From Arthrobacter silviterrae (GTDB lineage: Bacteria > Actinomycetota > Actinomycetes > Actinomycetales > Micrococcaceae): a stretch of DNA of 64,000 bases. Positions within the stretch are counted from its first letter, which is position 1, and every line of letters begins with the position of its first letter. A program made the translations under genes and the position numbers. This document shows, in pieces, positions 44,390-53,252 of the stretch. Below the pieces are notes generated by a model. That model searched no databases. It was not told the origin of the DNA and saw only the letters and a list, made by a program, of their open reading frames with translations. The stretch spans positions 1-64,000 of the forward strand of contig NZ_JAAKZI010000017.1 in the NCBI RefSeq assembly GCF_011045165.1, in the 5' to 3' direction.

Positions 44390-45033
44390 GATGAAAACGT
44401 CACCTTTCGTTCGATTGCGGCGGCCGCCAGGGCTGCCGGAATGGTGATCACCGAGTACATGATGGCGGTCATGACCATTAAGGCGATGACGGCGGAGTCG
44501 TTGACATTGATGAGCTGAAGCATTGTTCCAAAGAGTTCGGTCACCCCGAATACGCCAGCAATGGCCGTCACCTTGACCAGCGCAATCGTGGTGTTGATCA
44601 GCGGTGGCACGGAATTGCTGAGGCCTTGTGGCAGGACTATCAGGAGCAGAGTTTGGCGGTTCTTCAGGCCCAGGGCCCGGGAAGCTTCAAGCTGGCCTTT
44701 ACCGATAGCGTTTATCCCCGAGCGGATGGCCTCGCAATAATAGGCCGAAAAGTAGACAGTGATTCCTGCGATCGCCAGTGCAAAGAAGGAAGCCTTCACT
44801 CCCAAGAGGGGGAGTATGAAGATCATGAAAAACAGGTGGGCTGCGGCGGGGATGTTGCGCATGAGCCCGATGTAAGCCATGCTGATGCGTCGCAGCAGTG
44901 GGTTGGTTGAAATGGCGAATGAGGCCAAGACCAGACCTCCCAGAAATGAGAAGACTCCGGACAGGGCAACCAGCCCAAGTGTTGTGACGAACCCGGACCA
45001 GAAGGTTCCGAGATTCTCAATGGCGGCATTCAT
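44386..45033 (-). CDS. PAAT-type ABC permease, first subunit
   Basis: 215 aa, five predicted helices. The EAA loop is CEAIRSGINAIGKGQLEASRAL, typical of HisMQ-type permeases. It follows the binding-protein gene after 91 bases and has GGAGG-type sequence before ATG 45033. Together with the second permease and the ATPase it makes a complete importer. Confidence 0.88.
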   Translation of the reverse strand: MNAAIENLGTFWSGFVTTLGLVALSGVFSFLGGLVLASFAISTNPLLRRISMAYIGLMRNIPAAAHLFFMIFILPLLGVKASFFALAIAGITVYFSAYYCEAIRSGINAIGKGQLEASRALGLKNRQTLLLIVLPQGLSNSVPPLINTTIALVKVTAIAGVFGVTELFGTMLQLINVNDSAVIALMVMTAIMYSVITIPAALAAAAIERKVTFSS

Positions 45034-45124
45034 TTCAACGTTCCTCCTTTCAATTGTTGGACGACGGTTTTGACCAGTTGGCGGATACCGCGGCCGGTAC
45101 GGCCGGCAGTGTCGTGGTTGTCAG

Positions 45125-46003
45125 TTACTTGCAATTGCCCATCAGTTTTGGCTCTGTTGGCGCGGCCAGGCCGGATTTGCCCATGTGTGCGTTCCAGAGT
45201 TTGGTGATGGTGCCGTCCTTGAAGGCGCTTTCGAGGCGGGTGTTGAAGAACTCGCACAGGTCTTGGCGGTTCTTGGACATCCCGATGCCCCACTGCTCAC
45301 CGTCGCCGTAAGTCATGGGTGCAAATTCAAAAACATTGGGCTTCTCGGACACGAATCCGGCCAAAAGGGGGGCGGTGGAATCCACGGCGTCAACGGTTCC
45401 CTGCTCCAGGGCCCGGACGCAGTTGGTCAGGACGTTGAATTCGACAATGGAAGCCTGCGGAATCTCCTTGGCAACCCGTGGCTGCCCCTGGCTGCCCTGA
45501 AGTACGCAGACCTTGGTGCCCTTGGGAATCTGGGCCAGGGTTTGCATTTTTGCTGCGTCACCTTTGCGGACAATTAGCTGGGGCTTGGTCTGCAGGTAGG
45601 GGCCGGAGATCGCGATGGTCTTCACTCGCTCTGGAGTGATGGCCAGCGCGGTGGCGAAGATGTCGATCTTGCCCTGCTGGATAAAAGGAATGCGATTTGC
45701 TGCCGTGGTGTTGACCCAGTCGATGCTGTCCTTGCTGATTCCCATGGGTGCAACAAGGTACTCGGCCAAGTCGATGTTGAATCCAGTCCACTTTCCTTGC
45801 AAGTTCAACTCGGCCAGGCCCGGCTGATTGGGCGAGGCTCCAATTTTGATCTTTCCTGCCGAGGCAATCGACGCCATAGTCGATCCTGCCGGAAACTTTG
45901 CAGCGGTGGGCTTGTCGGCGCCGGCGGTTCCGCCACAGGCGGTGGTGACCAATGCAAGGGCGAGTGCGCCTACAAGGAGTGCTGGTCGAATTGCTTTGAA
46001 CAT
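45125..46003 (-). CDS. Lipoprotein solute-binding protein of PAAT-type importer
   Basis: 292 aa. A signal peptide ends in the lipobox VTTAC; the mature part is a type II periplasmic-binding fold with GKWTGFNIDLAEYLV and GTKVCVLQGSQGQ segments of SBP_bac_3. The ATG at 46003 is preferred; a TTG five codons upstream is possible. It captures the substrate outside the cell for the permeases encoded downstream. First structural gene of the operon; a LacI-type regulator gene lies 156 bases upstream in the same direction. Confidence 0.88.
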   Translation of the reverse strand: MFKAIRPALLVGALALALVTTACGGTAGADKPTAAKFPAGSTMASIASAGKIKIGASPNQPGLAELNLQGKWTGFNIDLAEYLVAPMGISKDSIDWVNTTAANRIPFIQQGKIDIFATALAITPERVKTIAISGPYLQTKPQLIVRKGDAAKMQTLAQIPKGTKVCVLQGSQGQPRVAKEIPQASIVEFNVLTNCVRALEQGTVDAVDSTAPLLAGFVSEKPNVFEFAPMTYGDGEQWGIGMSKNRQDLCEFFNTRLESAFKDGTITKLWNAHMGKSGLAAPTEPKLMGNCK

Positions 46004-46159
46004 CGGAACTACTCTCAATCTAATGGGTGAACGACACTGAAATTGGGTGCGAGACAGGAACCCACCGAGTGGGGCTGTTGTTTGGAAGACGAAGGTCGTC
46101 AGGGCTGAAGAGGCCGTTCGCCGTTTCCAGGACGCAAGGTGCGAAATCGGCGAGAAGCT

Positions 46160-47170
46160 TTAAGGTGCGCCAGCGGCGATGGGCGGGGGACTCACGTCGT
46201 CTGAGTCGGGGGCGACGGCACTGGTTGACCGTCGGACAATCAGTTGCGATTCCAGAAGGAATTGTGGTTGGGATTGAGGCTTTCGGTCGATGAGGTCCAG
46301 AATAAGTTCCAAGCCCAGCGCCCCGCTTTGAGGGATGGCCATGCGGACGGAAGTAAGTCCGGGGTCGGACACTGCGGCAATGTCCAAGTCATCGATGCCC
46401 AGGATGCTGAAATCGCCAGGGCAGCTGTACCCCATTGACCTGATCCCTGACTCGACTCCCAAGGCAACAAGGTCGTTGTATGCCACAACGGCGGTTGCGC
46501 CGCTGGCCGTGACCGCAGCTGCCGCAGCCAATCCACCCTGGATGCTGGCCGCATGGTTGCCCACCGTGGAAAGGGACATATTCCATTCCTCGGCCAGTTC
46601 AGAGAGTGCCTTGAGGCGGGTGCGATTGGCCCAAGCCGCGGCGGGTCCCGGCACGTAGACGAAGCGCCGGTGCCCCAACGCGTGGAGGTGTTCGACGGCC
46701 TGGCGCAAGCCCTGCCTGACGTCCATAAGTATTGAAACGGCTCCCGGCACCTGACCGTTGATTACAACAGCCGGACTTTGTCCCACTGCTTGCTTGATTG
46801 CGATACCCTCAGACCGAGGCGAACAGATAATCAAGCCGTCAACCGTGCGGCCAACGGTCTCGATCAATTCAACCTCGCGAGCAGGATCTTCATTTGTATC
46901 GGCAAGCAGCATCCGATGTCTGCCCGGCCAAGCGTTGTGTTGAATGGACTTGATCAGCGCTGCGTAGACAGAGTTGGCAATGTCGGGAACAATCACGCCG
47001 ATCGTCTTGGATCGCGACGATAGGGGTGCATCGTAGCCAACCATGACTGCAGCATCAAGCACCCGTTGGCGAGTCTTGGGTGCGAGAAGGTCTGCATCTT
47101 TGAACGCCCGGGATGCGGTGGCCAAGGACACGCCCGCGGCAGCCGCGACCTCTTTCAATGTTGTTGCCAT
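46160..47170 (-). CDS. LacI-family transcriptional regulator
   Basis: 336 aa. The N-terminal HTH (TLKEVAAAAGVSLATASRAF) with hinge helix and the periplasmic-binding-like core (IGVIVPDIANSVYAALI, ILGIDDLDIAAVSDPGLTSVR) are standard. It probably represses the transporter-manD-uxuB operon downstream and responds to a hexuronate-derived ligand. A tandem 10-bp repeat (GTTTTCAGTG/GTTTTCATTG at 47241-47260) upstream is a possible operator, although no typical CG-centred palindrome was found. Confidence 0.9.
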   Translation of the reverse strand: MATTLKEVAAAAGVSLATASRAFKDADLLAPKTRQRVLDAAVMVGYDAPLSSRSKTIGVIVPDIANSVYAALIKSIQHNAWPGRHRMLLADTNEDPAREVELIETVGRTVDGLIICSPRSEGIAIKQAVGQSPAVVINGQVPGAVSILMDVRQGLRQAVEHLHALGHRRFVYVPGPAAAWANRTRLKALSELAEEWNMSLSTVGNHAASIQGGLAAAAAVTASGATAVVAYNDLVALGVESGIRSMGYSCPGDFSILGIDDLDIAAVSDPGLTSVRMAIPQSGALGLELILDLIDRKPQSQPQFLLESQLIVRRSTSAVAPDSDDVSPPPIAAGAP

Positions 47171-47879
47171 GACCGCCTCCGTCCCGTGAGTTGAATTGCC
47201 GATATGACGATTCTCACAGGCCTTTCATCGGCTTGCAATAGTTTTCAGTGGTTTTCATTGGCCGATCGAGCACGCCGGAAACTTGCGACCGCGTCCGTTG
47301 GTTGTACACGACACCAAAGTCAGACTTCTCGATAGGCCCGTCTCGGCAGAACGACCAAATTCGGCGACGAGTGTTCGGCATTTACCGCTTGATTTTGGTA
47401 CTGGATACTCGTTTGCGTTGTGTACGTTATGGCAGTTTCGATCGCTTTTGATGTCGTCTCGGTGTGGGGCATGGAGTGATGTTTGGTCTAGGGGGGATGG
47501 AGCGGGGAATGCGGAGGGACGTGCGGTGGTGGTGAAAATTGTGTGTTGCATGTCTAGTTGTTCAGATATTCCAGTCAACGTGTACAGGCTTGCCCGATCG
47601 GTTCGGGTCGAGTTGGCTGAAAAGCCGATTCTAAACGGTGATCGGACGTGCGTTTCGGAGCATGATCGTCGATCCATCCACTTTGGGTTCCTTATCAGCT
47701 CGGTCATTGGGCTAGACCGAAACTCGATGTTGGAGGACTTGCCGTCATACTGAAATGTGCCTCGCTCGGCGACTTCATTCAAGTAGACGCATACGTCCAT
47801 CGGAGGTCATATTTGGTACCTCGAGCCGGAGCCGAATCGGCGTCCGAGAGTATCTCGAGCTTGTCCTGTGCGGACGACT
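47171..47879. other. Gene-poor stretch upstream of the lacI gene
   Basis: About 700 bases. The longest frame (minus, 47255-47800) is not convincing, although its first 40 codons (VYLNEVAERGTFQYDGKSSN) look partly protein-like. It probably holds promoter sequence for the regulator and decayed DNA next to the DUF4192 fragment. Confidence 0.5.
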
Positions 47880-48340
47880 ATGGCATGCCCATCCCGCCGA
47901 TTTCTGGTCTGCGGGTGTGGGGTGGTTGGTAGGCGTTGTGGCGGCTGGTGGCCCAGTCGGCGAGGATGCCGTCGCGGACGAGGTGGTTGGCGAGTTGGGC
48001 CAGGCAGTAGTCGGGGTCGGCGTCGAGGGCTTTTTGGAAGCATTGGTGGGCTTTGCTGCCGTGGCCTTGCCACCATTTAATGACGCCGAGGCTGGTGAGC
48101 ACGGGGGGTGTCGGGGCCGTCGGCGCGCATGTAGAGGTGGAAGAGGACCTCGGTGGCGCGGTCCACGCGCTGCCAGTGCGGGCTTTGCCTGGTTTGGCCC
48201 AGGAGGAGGTCGCGCATGCTGTCCTCGATGCCGGGGACGTCGGCGATGAGCCGGTCGCGGACGGTGATGAATTTGAGGTAGGCGATCAGCTCTGGGGCCT
48301 CTTCGTCGCTGACGGATTCCGCGCCGCAGTCGAGCAGCTT
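47880..48340 (-). pseudogene. Frameshifted 3' fragment of a DUF4192 gene
   Basis: Nearly the same as the last about 150 codons of the intact DUF4192 gene at 56949-58007, e.g. LTSLGVIKWWQGHGSKAHQC against LTSLGVIQWWEGHGSKAHQC, and ending MGMP instead of LGMA. A 2-base deletion near 48105 breaks the frame. Similarity stops near 48340, where unrelated sequence begins. It is in direct orientation with the intact copy and 9 kb away. Confidence 0.88.
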
Positions 48341-48715
48341 GTTCCAAGGGGATTTCCAGGGAGAAAGTCCTTGGCTTGGACTAGCCGAGGAACGTGGCCA
48401 AACCTGTCACGAGGGAACGGTTTCTTGCGAAGCCTTGGGGCGCTCGGAGGCCCGCGATCTACTTCACCGCGATCTACTTCACCGCGATCCTGAGCCGAGC
48501 CGGCCGCATGCCACCCATTCGAAGTCCTTTGATGTTGAGTGGTGCGTGTGAAGTAGGGCGCCTGTGGCCCATCGGCGAGGATGCCTTTTACTAATGATGT
48601 GATCGGCGGGATCGAAACTGCTGGGAACTTTGCCGCCTTGCAGAGACTGCCGGTGGTGGACGTTGAAGCTGGTGGGTAGAGAGGCACCGTAGTCATGTTC
48701 GGTGCAAATATCCAT
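48341..48715. other. Non-coding junction with 15-bp tandem repeat
   Basis: No gene seen. CGCGATCTACTTCAC is repeated about 2.5 times at 48452-48489. A short stretch near 48568-48592 (GCCCATCGGCGAGGATGCC) resembles the 3' part of DUF4192 again, perhaps a third decayed copy. Confidence 0.5.
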
Positions 48716-48756
48716 AAAAGCGGCCTGCCAGGTAACACGCATGGCAGGCCGCTTTT
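48716..48756. terminator. Bidirectional rho-independent terminator
   Basis: A perfect 15-bp stem: AAAAGCGGCCTGCCA (48716-48730) with TGGCAGGCCGCTTTT (48742-48756), 11-base loop. The A and T ends serve both strands. It lies 27 bases past the stop of the leftward IclR gene. Confidence 0.9.
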
Positions 48757-48782
48757 GTGGATGTTTGGGGTATTGGCCTCAT

Positions 48783-49544
48783 TTAGGAGGCTTTCGTGGA
48801 TCCCAGAGCTGTCGAGAGGTTGGCGGCTGTGGCGAGCAGTTCCTTGATGTGTGGGCTGCCGGGTGTGGAGTCAAGGACGCCGGTCGGTGCGACCAAGGCG
48901 AGGGTGCCGGCCATCTGTTCGGAGCTGTCGAAGATCGGGGCGGCCAGGGCTTCGACGCCATCGATGACGGCTGTACTTGCCGTGTAGCCGTTGGCCAGGG
49001 CGGAATTGAGCTGCGCCTGGATTGTGTCCCGGTCAACGTTGAGCCGGGAGAGGGACTTTTCTCGTGCTGCTGGTTTTCCCCAGGCGAGGAATGCCATTCC
49101 CTGGGCCGATGTGGGGCCCAGGGGCGCCCCGATCCGGACTGTCATGTTGACGGACTTTCCAGGCGGTTCCTTGCAGGCCACCGCGACGGCGCTGGAACCG
49201 GACCAGATGCCAAGGACAGCGGTTTGGCCAAGTGCGGCTGCAAGCCGTTCAAGTTCGGGGCTGGCGATGTCCAGCAGCGCGGGTCCGCCCACCATCGAGG
49301 CGGCAAGTCCGACAATGAGCGGACCCAGCTGGTAGTCGCTGTCGTTGATCCGCTGGAGAAAACCCTCGGATGCGAGTGACTGCAGGTAGCGGTGGGCGGA
49401 CGTTCGCCCGATGGCGAGTTCTTCGGCAACATCATTGATGCGGACCTCGGTGCGTTCGGAGTCAAACATGCGCAGGATCTGGGCGCTGCGGGCGACGACT
49501 TGGAGGCCGCCGGATACGGGCGGGTCCTGATGCGCTGTTGACAT
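48783..49544 (-). CDS. IclR-family regulator of the MHS/amidohydrolase cluster
   Basis: 253 aa. HTH VNDVAEELAIGRTSAHRYLQSLASEGFLQR-like region (actual start RINDVAEELAIGRTSAH) followed by the GAF-like IclR effector domain. It follows the MHS gene on the same strand after 32 bases, so it is transcribed with cupin and transporter. It probably binds the TGGAAC-type sites at 51359-51396 in the divergent promoter region. ATG 49544 opens the conserved protein. Confidence 0.88.
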   Translation of the reverse strand: MSTAHQDPPVSGGLQVVARSAQILRMFDSERTEVRINDVAEELAIGRTSAHRYLQSLASEGFLQRINDSDYQLGPLIVGLAASMVGGPALLDIASPELERLAAALGQTAVLGIWSGSSAVAVACKEPPGKSVNMTVRIGAPLGPTSAQGMAFLAWGKPAAREKSLSRLNVDRDTIQAQLNSALANGYTASTAVIDGVEALAAPIFDSSEQMAGTLALVAPTGVLDSTPGSPHIKELLATAANLSTALGSTKAS

Positions 49545-49576
49545 GGGTCTCACTCTATCGCTTCGAGATAGGGACA

Positions 49577-50929
49577 TTAGTGTGCGTTTGCTGCCTCGGT
49601 GGGATTGGCGCCCAGCTCGGCGTTCTTGGTTTCCGGTCCCCAGAGTGCGCCGAGGATCATGCAGGCCCCGCCGATGGCGAGCAGCACCGTTGGGGTCAGG
49701 TGGATGGGCATGAAGTCGCTGAGGCCGGCCATGTAGAAGGCGTAGAAGGACGGGATGATGAGGGCGAGCGAGTATCCTACGCCGTATCCGGTGGCTCGGA
49801 TGGAGACGGGGAATCGTTCCGACATGTAGGCGCCAATGGCGCCAAAGGCCGGGACGCCCAGCAGGGCAACCGAGGCCACGACCGCCGTCGTTCCCCAGAA
49901 CGAACGGACGCTGCCGGAGGCAAAGAGCACGAACAAGGGGATGGCGAAGAAGGACGAGATGCCGCACAGGACGAAGAACGCGCGGCGGCCGATTCTTTGC
50001 GACAGTATGCCGAACAGCGGGTAGGCGATGGCGACCGCGGCAAAAGCGATGATGAGCAGCGCGGAGGTTTGGACGGGGCTAAGTCCGGTGGTCTTGGCAA
50101 TGGTCGGAGGCAGGACGACGATGGAGGCGTTCGATGAGAACCAGACGCCGGTCATGAGGAGGAAGGCCTGGGCCAGGGGCCGGCGGTTGGGGCCTGAAAG
50201 GAGTTCCTTGAACGGATTTGCGCGCTTTGTCTTGGCGTCCTTCCAGGCGGCGCTTTCTTCGATGCCGCGTGAGTAGGCGATTGCGAAGGCGATGGAAATG
50301 ATGGCTCCGACGGCGAAGGCGATCCGCCATCCCCATTGGACGTAGGCGGAGTTCGGGCTGCCGGCGGGGGCGAACGAGAGAACCAGCAGGGTCAGGACGG
50401 AGATGGCGACGTAGGAGGCGGGGAATCCCAGCGCGATCAGCCCGGCGTTTCGGCCGCGGTTGGGCCGGGCCGAATGCTCCATGGCCAGCGGCACGGCGCC
50501 CGTGTATTCGCCGCCCAGGAAGATCCCGCCAATAAAGCGCAGGATGATCAGAAGAATGACTGCGGCTATGCCCATGGTTTGGTAGCCGGGCAGCAGCGCC
50601 ATCAGCCCGGTCATCACGCCCGCGCCGGCGACGGCGGTGACGGTCGCCTTCTTGCGCCCGATGCGGTCTCCGAGCCAGCCGAAGATGATGGATCCGATGG
50701 GTCGGGCGATCAGTGTCGAGGCGAAGATGAGGCCGGCAAGGATGGCCTTGGTCGCGTCGCCCAGGGAGGCGGGGGTGAAGTAGGCCATGGCGGGTGCCAG
50801 TGCGATGACGGGCAGGTAGATGTCGAACATGTCGATGAAGAATCCGGCACTGGCGCCGGTGACTGCGCGGCGTTCGTGGTGGCTGGCTTTCATGGTGCCG
50901 GTCCTTTTCTGTACGACGGCGGCGCTCAT
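49577..50929 (-). CDS. MHS-family MFS transporter
   Basis: 450 aa with 12 predicted helices. MHS signatures are GWLGDRIGRKKAT after helix 2 and RFIGGIFLGGEYTGAVPLAMEH, and a tail WGPETKNAEL. Such carriers take up organic or aromatic acids with protons. It overlaps the cupin gene by 4 bases (ATGA) and is followed by the IclR gene. The substrate is probably the compound broken down by the divergent amidohydrolase and aldolase. Confidence 0.9.
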   Translation of the reverse strand: MSAAVVQKRTGTMKASHHERRAVTGASAGFFIDMFDIYLPVIALAPAMAYFTPASLGDATKAILAGLIFASTLIARPIGSIIFGWLGDRIGRKKATVTAVAGAGVMTGLMALLPGYQTMGIAAVILLIILRFIGGIFLGGEYTGAVPLAMEHSARPNRGRNAGLIALGFPASYVAISVLTLLVLSFAPAGSPNSAYVQWGWRIAFAVGAIISIAFAIAYSRGIEESAAWKDAKTKRANPFKELLSGPNRRPLAQAFLLMTGVWFSSNASIVVLPPTIAKTTGLSPVQTSALLIIAFAAVAIAYPLFGILSQRIGRRAFFVLCGISSFFAIPLFVLFASGSVRSFWGTTAVVASVALLGVPAFGAIGAYMSERFPVSIRATGYGVGYSLALIIPSFYAFYMAGLSDFMPIHLTPTVLLAIGGACMILGALWGPETKNAELGANPTEAANAH

Positions 50930-51339
50930 GCCGGGCTCCCGATGGTCAGGGGCGTCTTGGCGCCGAGCTGGGCGACCCAGTTGGTCAGGTGGGCGTAGTC
51001 GGCCCGCGGGGGCACGAAAATGTCGATGTTGACGCAGGGGCCGGAAACCACGTCAATGTAGTGCTCCTTGGTGCGTTCAACGAGAAGCAGGTCCCGCGGC
51101 CGCACGCGGTGCGCGACACCGTCAACATAGTAGTCCGCCTCACCTTCCAGGATGAAGACCAGCTGGTCGAAGGTCTCGTGGGAGTGCGGGCGCAACTCCA
51201 GGCCCTTCTCGACCACATTCCAGACGATCATGACTTCATCCGTGGCGTATGCCTTGCGGGTGATGCCGGGGCGGGCGACTTCCATGGGGAGGTCGTCAAA
51301 ATTGACGACCTGTGAGTACAGGGATTCATTGTGGGACAT
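50926..51339 (-). CDS. Cupin-domain protein
   Basis: 137 aa single cupin. Motif 1 is RPHSHETFDQLVFILEGEADYYVDG (His, His, Glu-like set) and motif 2 is near KEHYIDVVSGPCVNIDIF. It is the first gene of the leftward transcript with the MHS transporter. It could be a small isomerase, dioxygenase or ligand-binding protein of the pathway; motif content alone does not decide. Confidence 0.82.
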   Translation of the reverse strand: MSHNESLYSQVVNFDDLPMEVARPGITRKAYATDEVMIVWNVVEKGLELRPHSHETFDQLVFILEGEADYYVDGVAHRVRPRDLLLVERTKEHYIDVVSGPCVNIDIFVPPRADYAHLTNWVAQLGAKTPLTIGSPA

Positions 51340-51358
51340 TGGGGTTCCCTTTCTAAGT

Positions 51359-51396
51359 GTTCCTAATAATGGAACGTTTTGTGTGTATAGTGGAAC
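51359..51396. promoter_or_regulatory. Divergent promoter region with IclR-type operator
   Basis: GTTCC (51359-51363) and GGAAC (51371-51375) form an inverted repeat with a 7-base centre; a third TGGAAC half-site lies at 51391-51396, overlapping a TATAGT box (51386-51391) that could be the -10 of the rightward operon. The spacing and half-sites are those of IclR-type operators. It lies in the 143 bases between cupin and amidohydrolase genes. Confidence 0.7.
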
Positions 51397-51482
51397 AAGA
51401 GTAGCATCGTGACCACGGTCACTGTCAATGCCCCGTCCGGCATTCGCTAAACATCACTGAAGTATCGAAAGGATTCCCCACC

Positions 51483-52412
51483 ATGCTGCAACCTGAAGGC
51501 CATGAAGCCCTCGAGATCAACGACCCGGAGATCGCCGAAATCCTCCAAGGAGGCGTGGATCTCCACGTTCACCCGAGCCCGTCGCCGTTTCCGCGGCGGC
51601 TATCCATCGCGGAAGCAGCCTGGCAGGCCCATGAGGCGGGGTTCCGCGCGATTCTGGTCAAAAGCCACCACCACTCGATGGTCACGGACATTGCCGCAGC
51701 ATCCCAGGGACTGGGCGGTCTCCCCATTCCGGTGGTGTCCGGCGTCGCCCTTAACAACTACGTTGGCGGCCTGAACCCCTACGCGGCCGAGCTGGCGCTG
51801 TCCAGCGGCGGGCGGATGGTCTGGTTCCCCACCATTTCCTCCCACGCCCACATCTGCGTGCATGAGGCAGAGGGGCAGGACATGCGCTTCCCCACCAACA
51901 ACCTGGGGCTGCGCCACACCACCGAGATCGGCATCCTCGACGGCGAGGGCGCCATCCAGCCCGAGGTGCTGGACATCCTGGAGGTCATCAAGTCCCATGA
52001 CGCCATCATGTCCTGCGGCCACCTCGACGCCGACCAGACTGAACGGCTCATCAAGCAGGCCGCATCAATGGGGATTGGCAGGATCCTGGTGAACCATCCC
52101 AACTTTGTGATCGGCGCCGAGCCGGAACGAGTCCGCGAGTGGGTCGCCCTGGGCGCGCGCATCGAGCACTCGATCTGCCAGTACGACGACCGCACCATTT
52201 TCTACCAGTGGGGGCTCGACGTCCTATTGGGCTTCATAAAGGCAGCCGGAATCGAGAACACCCTGCTCGGATCCGACCTTGGGCAGGCGAACAACCCATT
52301 GCCGATGGACGCGTACCAGAAGATAGCCCGAGGACTTTTGGACGCCGGCATGTCCAAGGCGGACGTGCGCAAGCTCGTCGTCGACAACCCCGCAACCCTC
52401 TTGGGCATCTGA
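51483..52412 (+). CDS. DUF6282-family amidohydrolase
   Basis: 309 aa TIM-barrel metal hydrolase. The metal motif HVH is in GVDLHVHPSP near 28, further ligands are likely in ILVKSHHHS (about 59) and the late LLGSDLGQANNP (Asp). It belongs to an amidohydrolase-like family with few characterised members. It overlaps the aldolase gene by one base (TGATG) and is controlled from the IclR-type site. Likely hydrolyses a ring or amide in the pathway; the reaction is not known. Confidence 0.8.
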   Translation: MLQPEGHEALEINDPEIAEILQGGVDLHVHPSPSPFPRRLSIAEAAWQAHEAGFRAILVKSHHHSMVTDIAAASQGLGGLPIPVVSGVALNNYVGGLNPYAAELALSSGGRMVWFPTISSHAHICVHEAEGQDMRFPTNNLGLRHTTEIGILDGEGAIQPEVLDILEVIKSHDAIMSCGHLDADQTERLIKQAASMGIGRILVNHPNFVIGAEPERVREWVALGARIEHSICQYDDRTIFYQWGLDVLLGFIKAAGIENTLLGSDLGQANNPLPMDAYQKIARGLLDAGMSKADVRKLVVDNPATLLGI

Positions 52413-53164
52413 TGGACAGCCTGCGCGCGATGCTCGCCGACCGCCCCATTATTGGGACATTCCTGAAGATTCCCCGGTTTGAAATCGTGGACCTGCTCGC
52501 CCTCTCCGGTTTCGACTTCATCGTCTGCGACTACGAGCACGCACAAATGTCCGTCAATGACGCGTGCGACATTGTCAGGGCGGGCCTTGCCCGCTCGCTG
52601 CCCGTGGTGGTGCGGGTTCCGGCCCTGGACCGCGGCGACATCAACCGCCTCCTCGAGGCCGGTGCCGCAGGCATCCAGCTGGCGCGCGGTTCCGGCCCCG
52701 CCGGGCAGGAGCTCAAGCGGCTCGTCTCCTACCCGCCGCGCGGCACCCGCTCCGTCTCGTTGTCGCAACCCGCCGCGGATTACGGCCTCCGCGCCTCGCT
52801 GACCGAACACTTCCAACAGTCAAACGATTCCGTCATGGCCGTGGGGCAGTTCGAAACTGCGGACTACGCGGATGTAATTGACGCGGCCATGGCGGACCTG
52901 GACGTCGCGTTCATCGGCCCGGTGGACCTGTCCGTGGACCTGGGGACCCCCGGGCAGCTTGATTCCGCTCCCATGCGCCAGGCGCAAAAAGACATCGAGG
53001 TGGCAGCCGCCCGCCACGGCGTGCCAATGGGCATCTTCGCCGGCTCACCCCAGGCTACGGCGGCCGCCGTGCAGAAGGGCTACCGGTACATTGTCGCCGG
53101 CTCCGACCTGACGATGCTCGCCGGCGGGGCCAAGGAATTCGGGGCGGTGCTGCGCGGGGCATAA
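52412..53164 (+). CDS. HpcH/HpaI-family class II aldolase
   Basis: 250 aa. Typical segments are LLALSGFDFIVCDYEHAQMS with the metal-ligand pattern, RVPALDRGDINRLLEAGAAGIQLAR, and AFIGPVDLSVDLG. Enzymes of the family cleave 4-hydroxy-2-oxo-acids to pyruvate plus an aldehyde or act on related acids. The gene starts within the stop of the amidohydrolase (TGATG), so it likely takes that enzyme's product. Confidence 0.88.
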   Translation: MDSLRAMLADRPIIGTFLKIPRFEIVDLLALSGFDFIVCDYEHAQMSVNDACDIVRAGLARSLPVVVRVPALDRGDINRLLEAGAAGIQLARGSGPAGQELKRLVSYPPRGTRSVSLSQPAADYGLRASLTEHFQQSNDSVMAVGQFETADYADVIDAAMADLDVAFIGPVDLSVDLGTPGQLDSAPMRQAQKDIEVAAARHGVPMGIFAGSPQATAAAVQKGYRYIVAGSDLTMLAGGAKEFGAVLRGA

Positions 53165-53194
53165 TCCCCGCGCCCCACGGATACTGGGTGCACA

Positions 53195-53237
53195 TGTGGG
53201 AAGGGCCGACAGGAATGTCGGCCCCTCCCACATTTTT
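53195..53237. terminator. Terminator between convergent aldolase and thiolase genes
   Basis: TGTGGGA-A-GGGCCGAC pairs with GTCGGCCC-C-TCCCACA (one A/C mismatch), 6-base loop, then TTTTT at 53233-53237. Strong on the plus strand. Confidence 0.9.
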
Positions 53238-53252
53238 GTGCCCGCGCCTGCG

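Noticed and set aside
47255-47800. 181-codon minus-strand frame
   Set aside because: Composition is not protein-like beyond the first 40 codons, and no ribosome binding site or family is seen.
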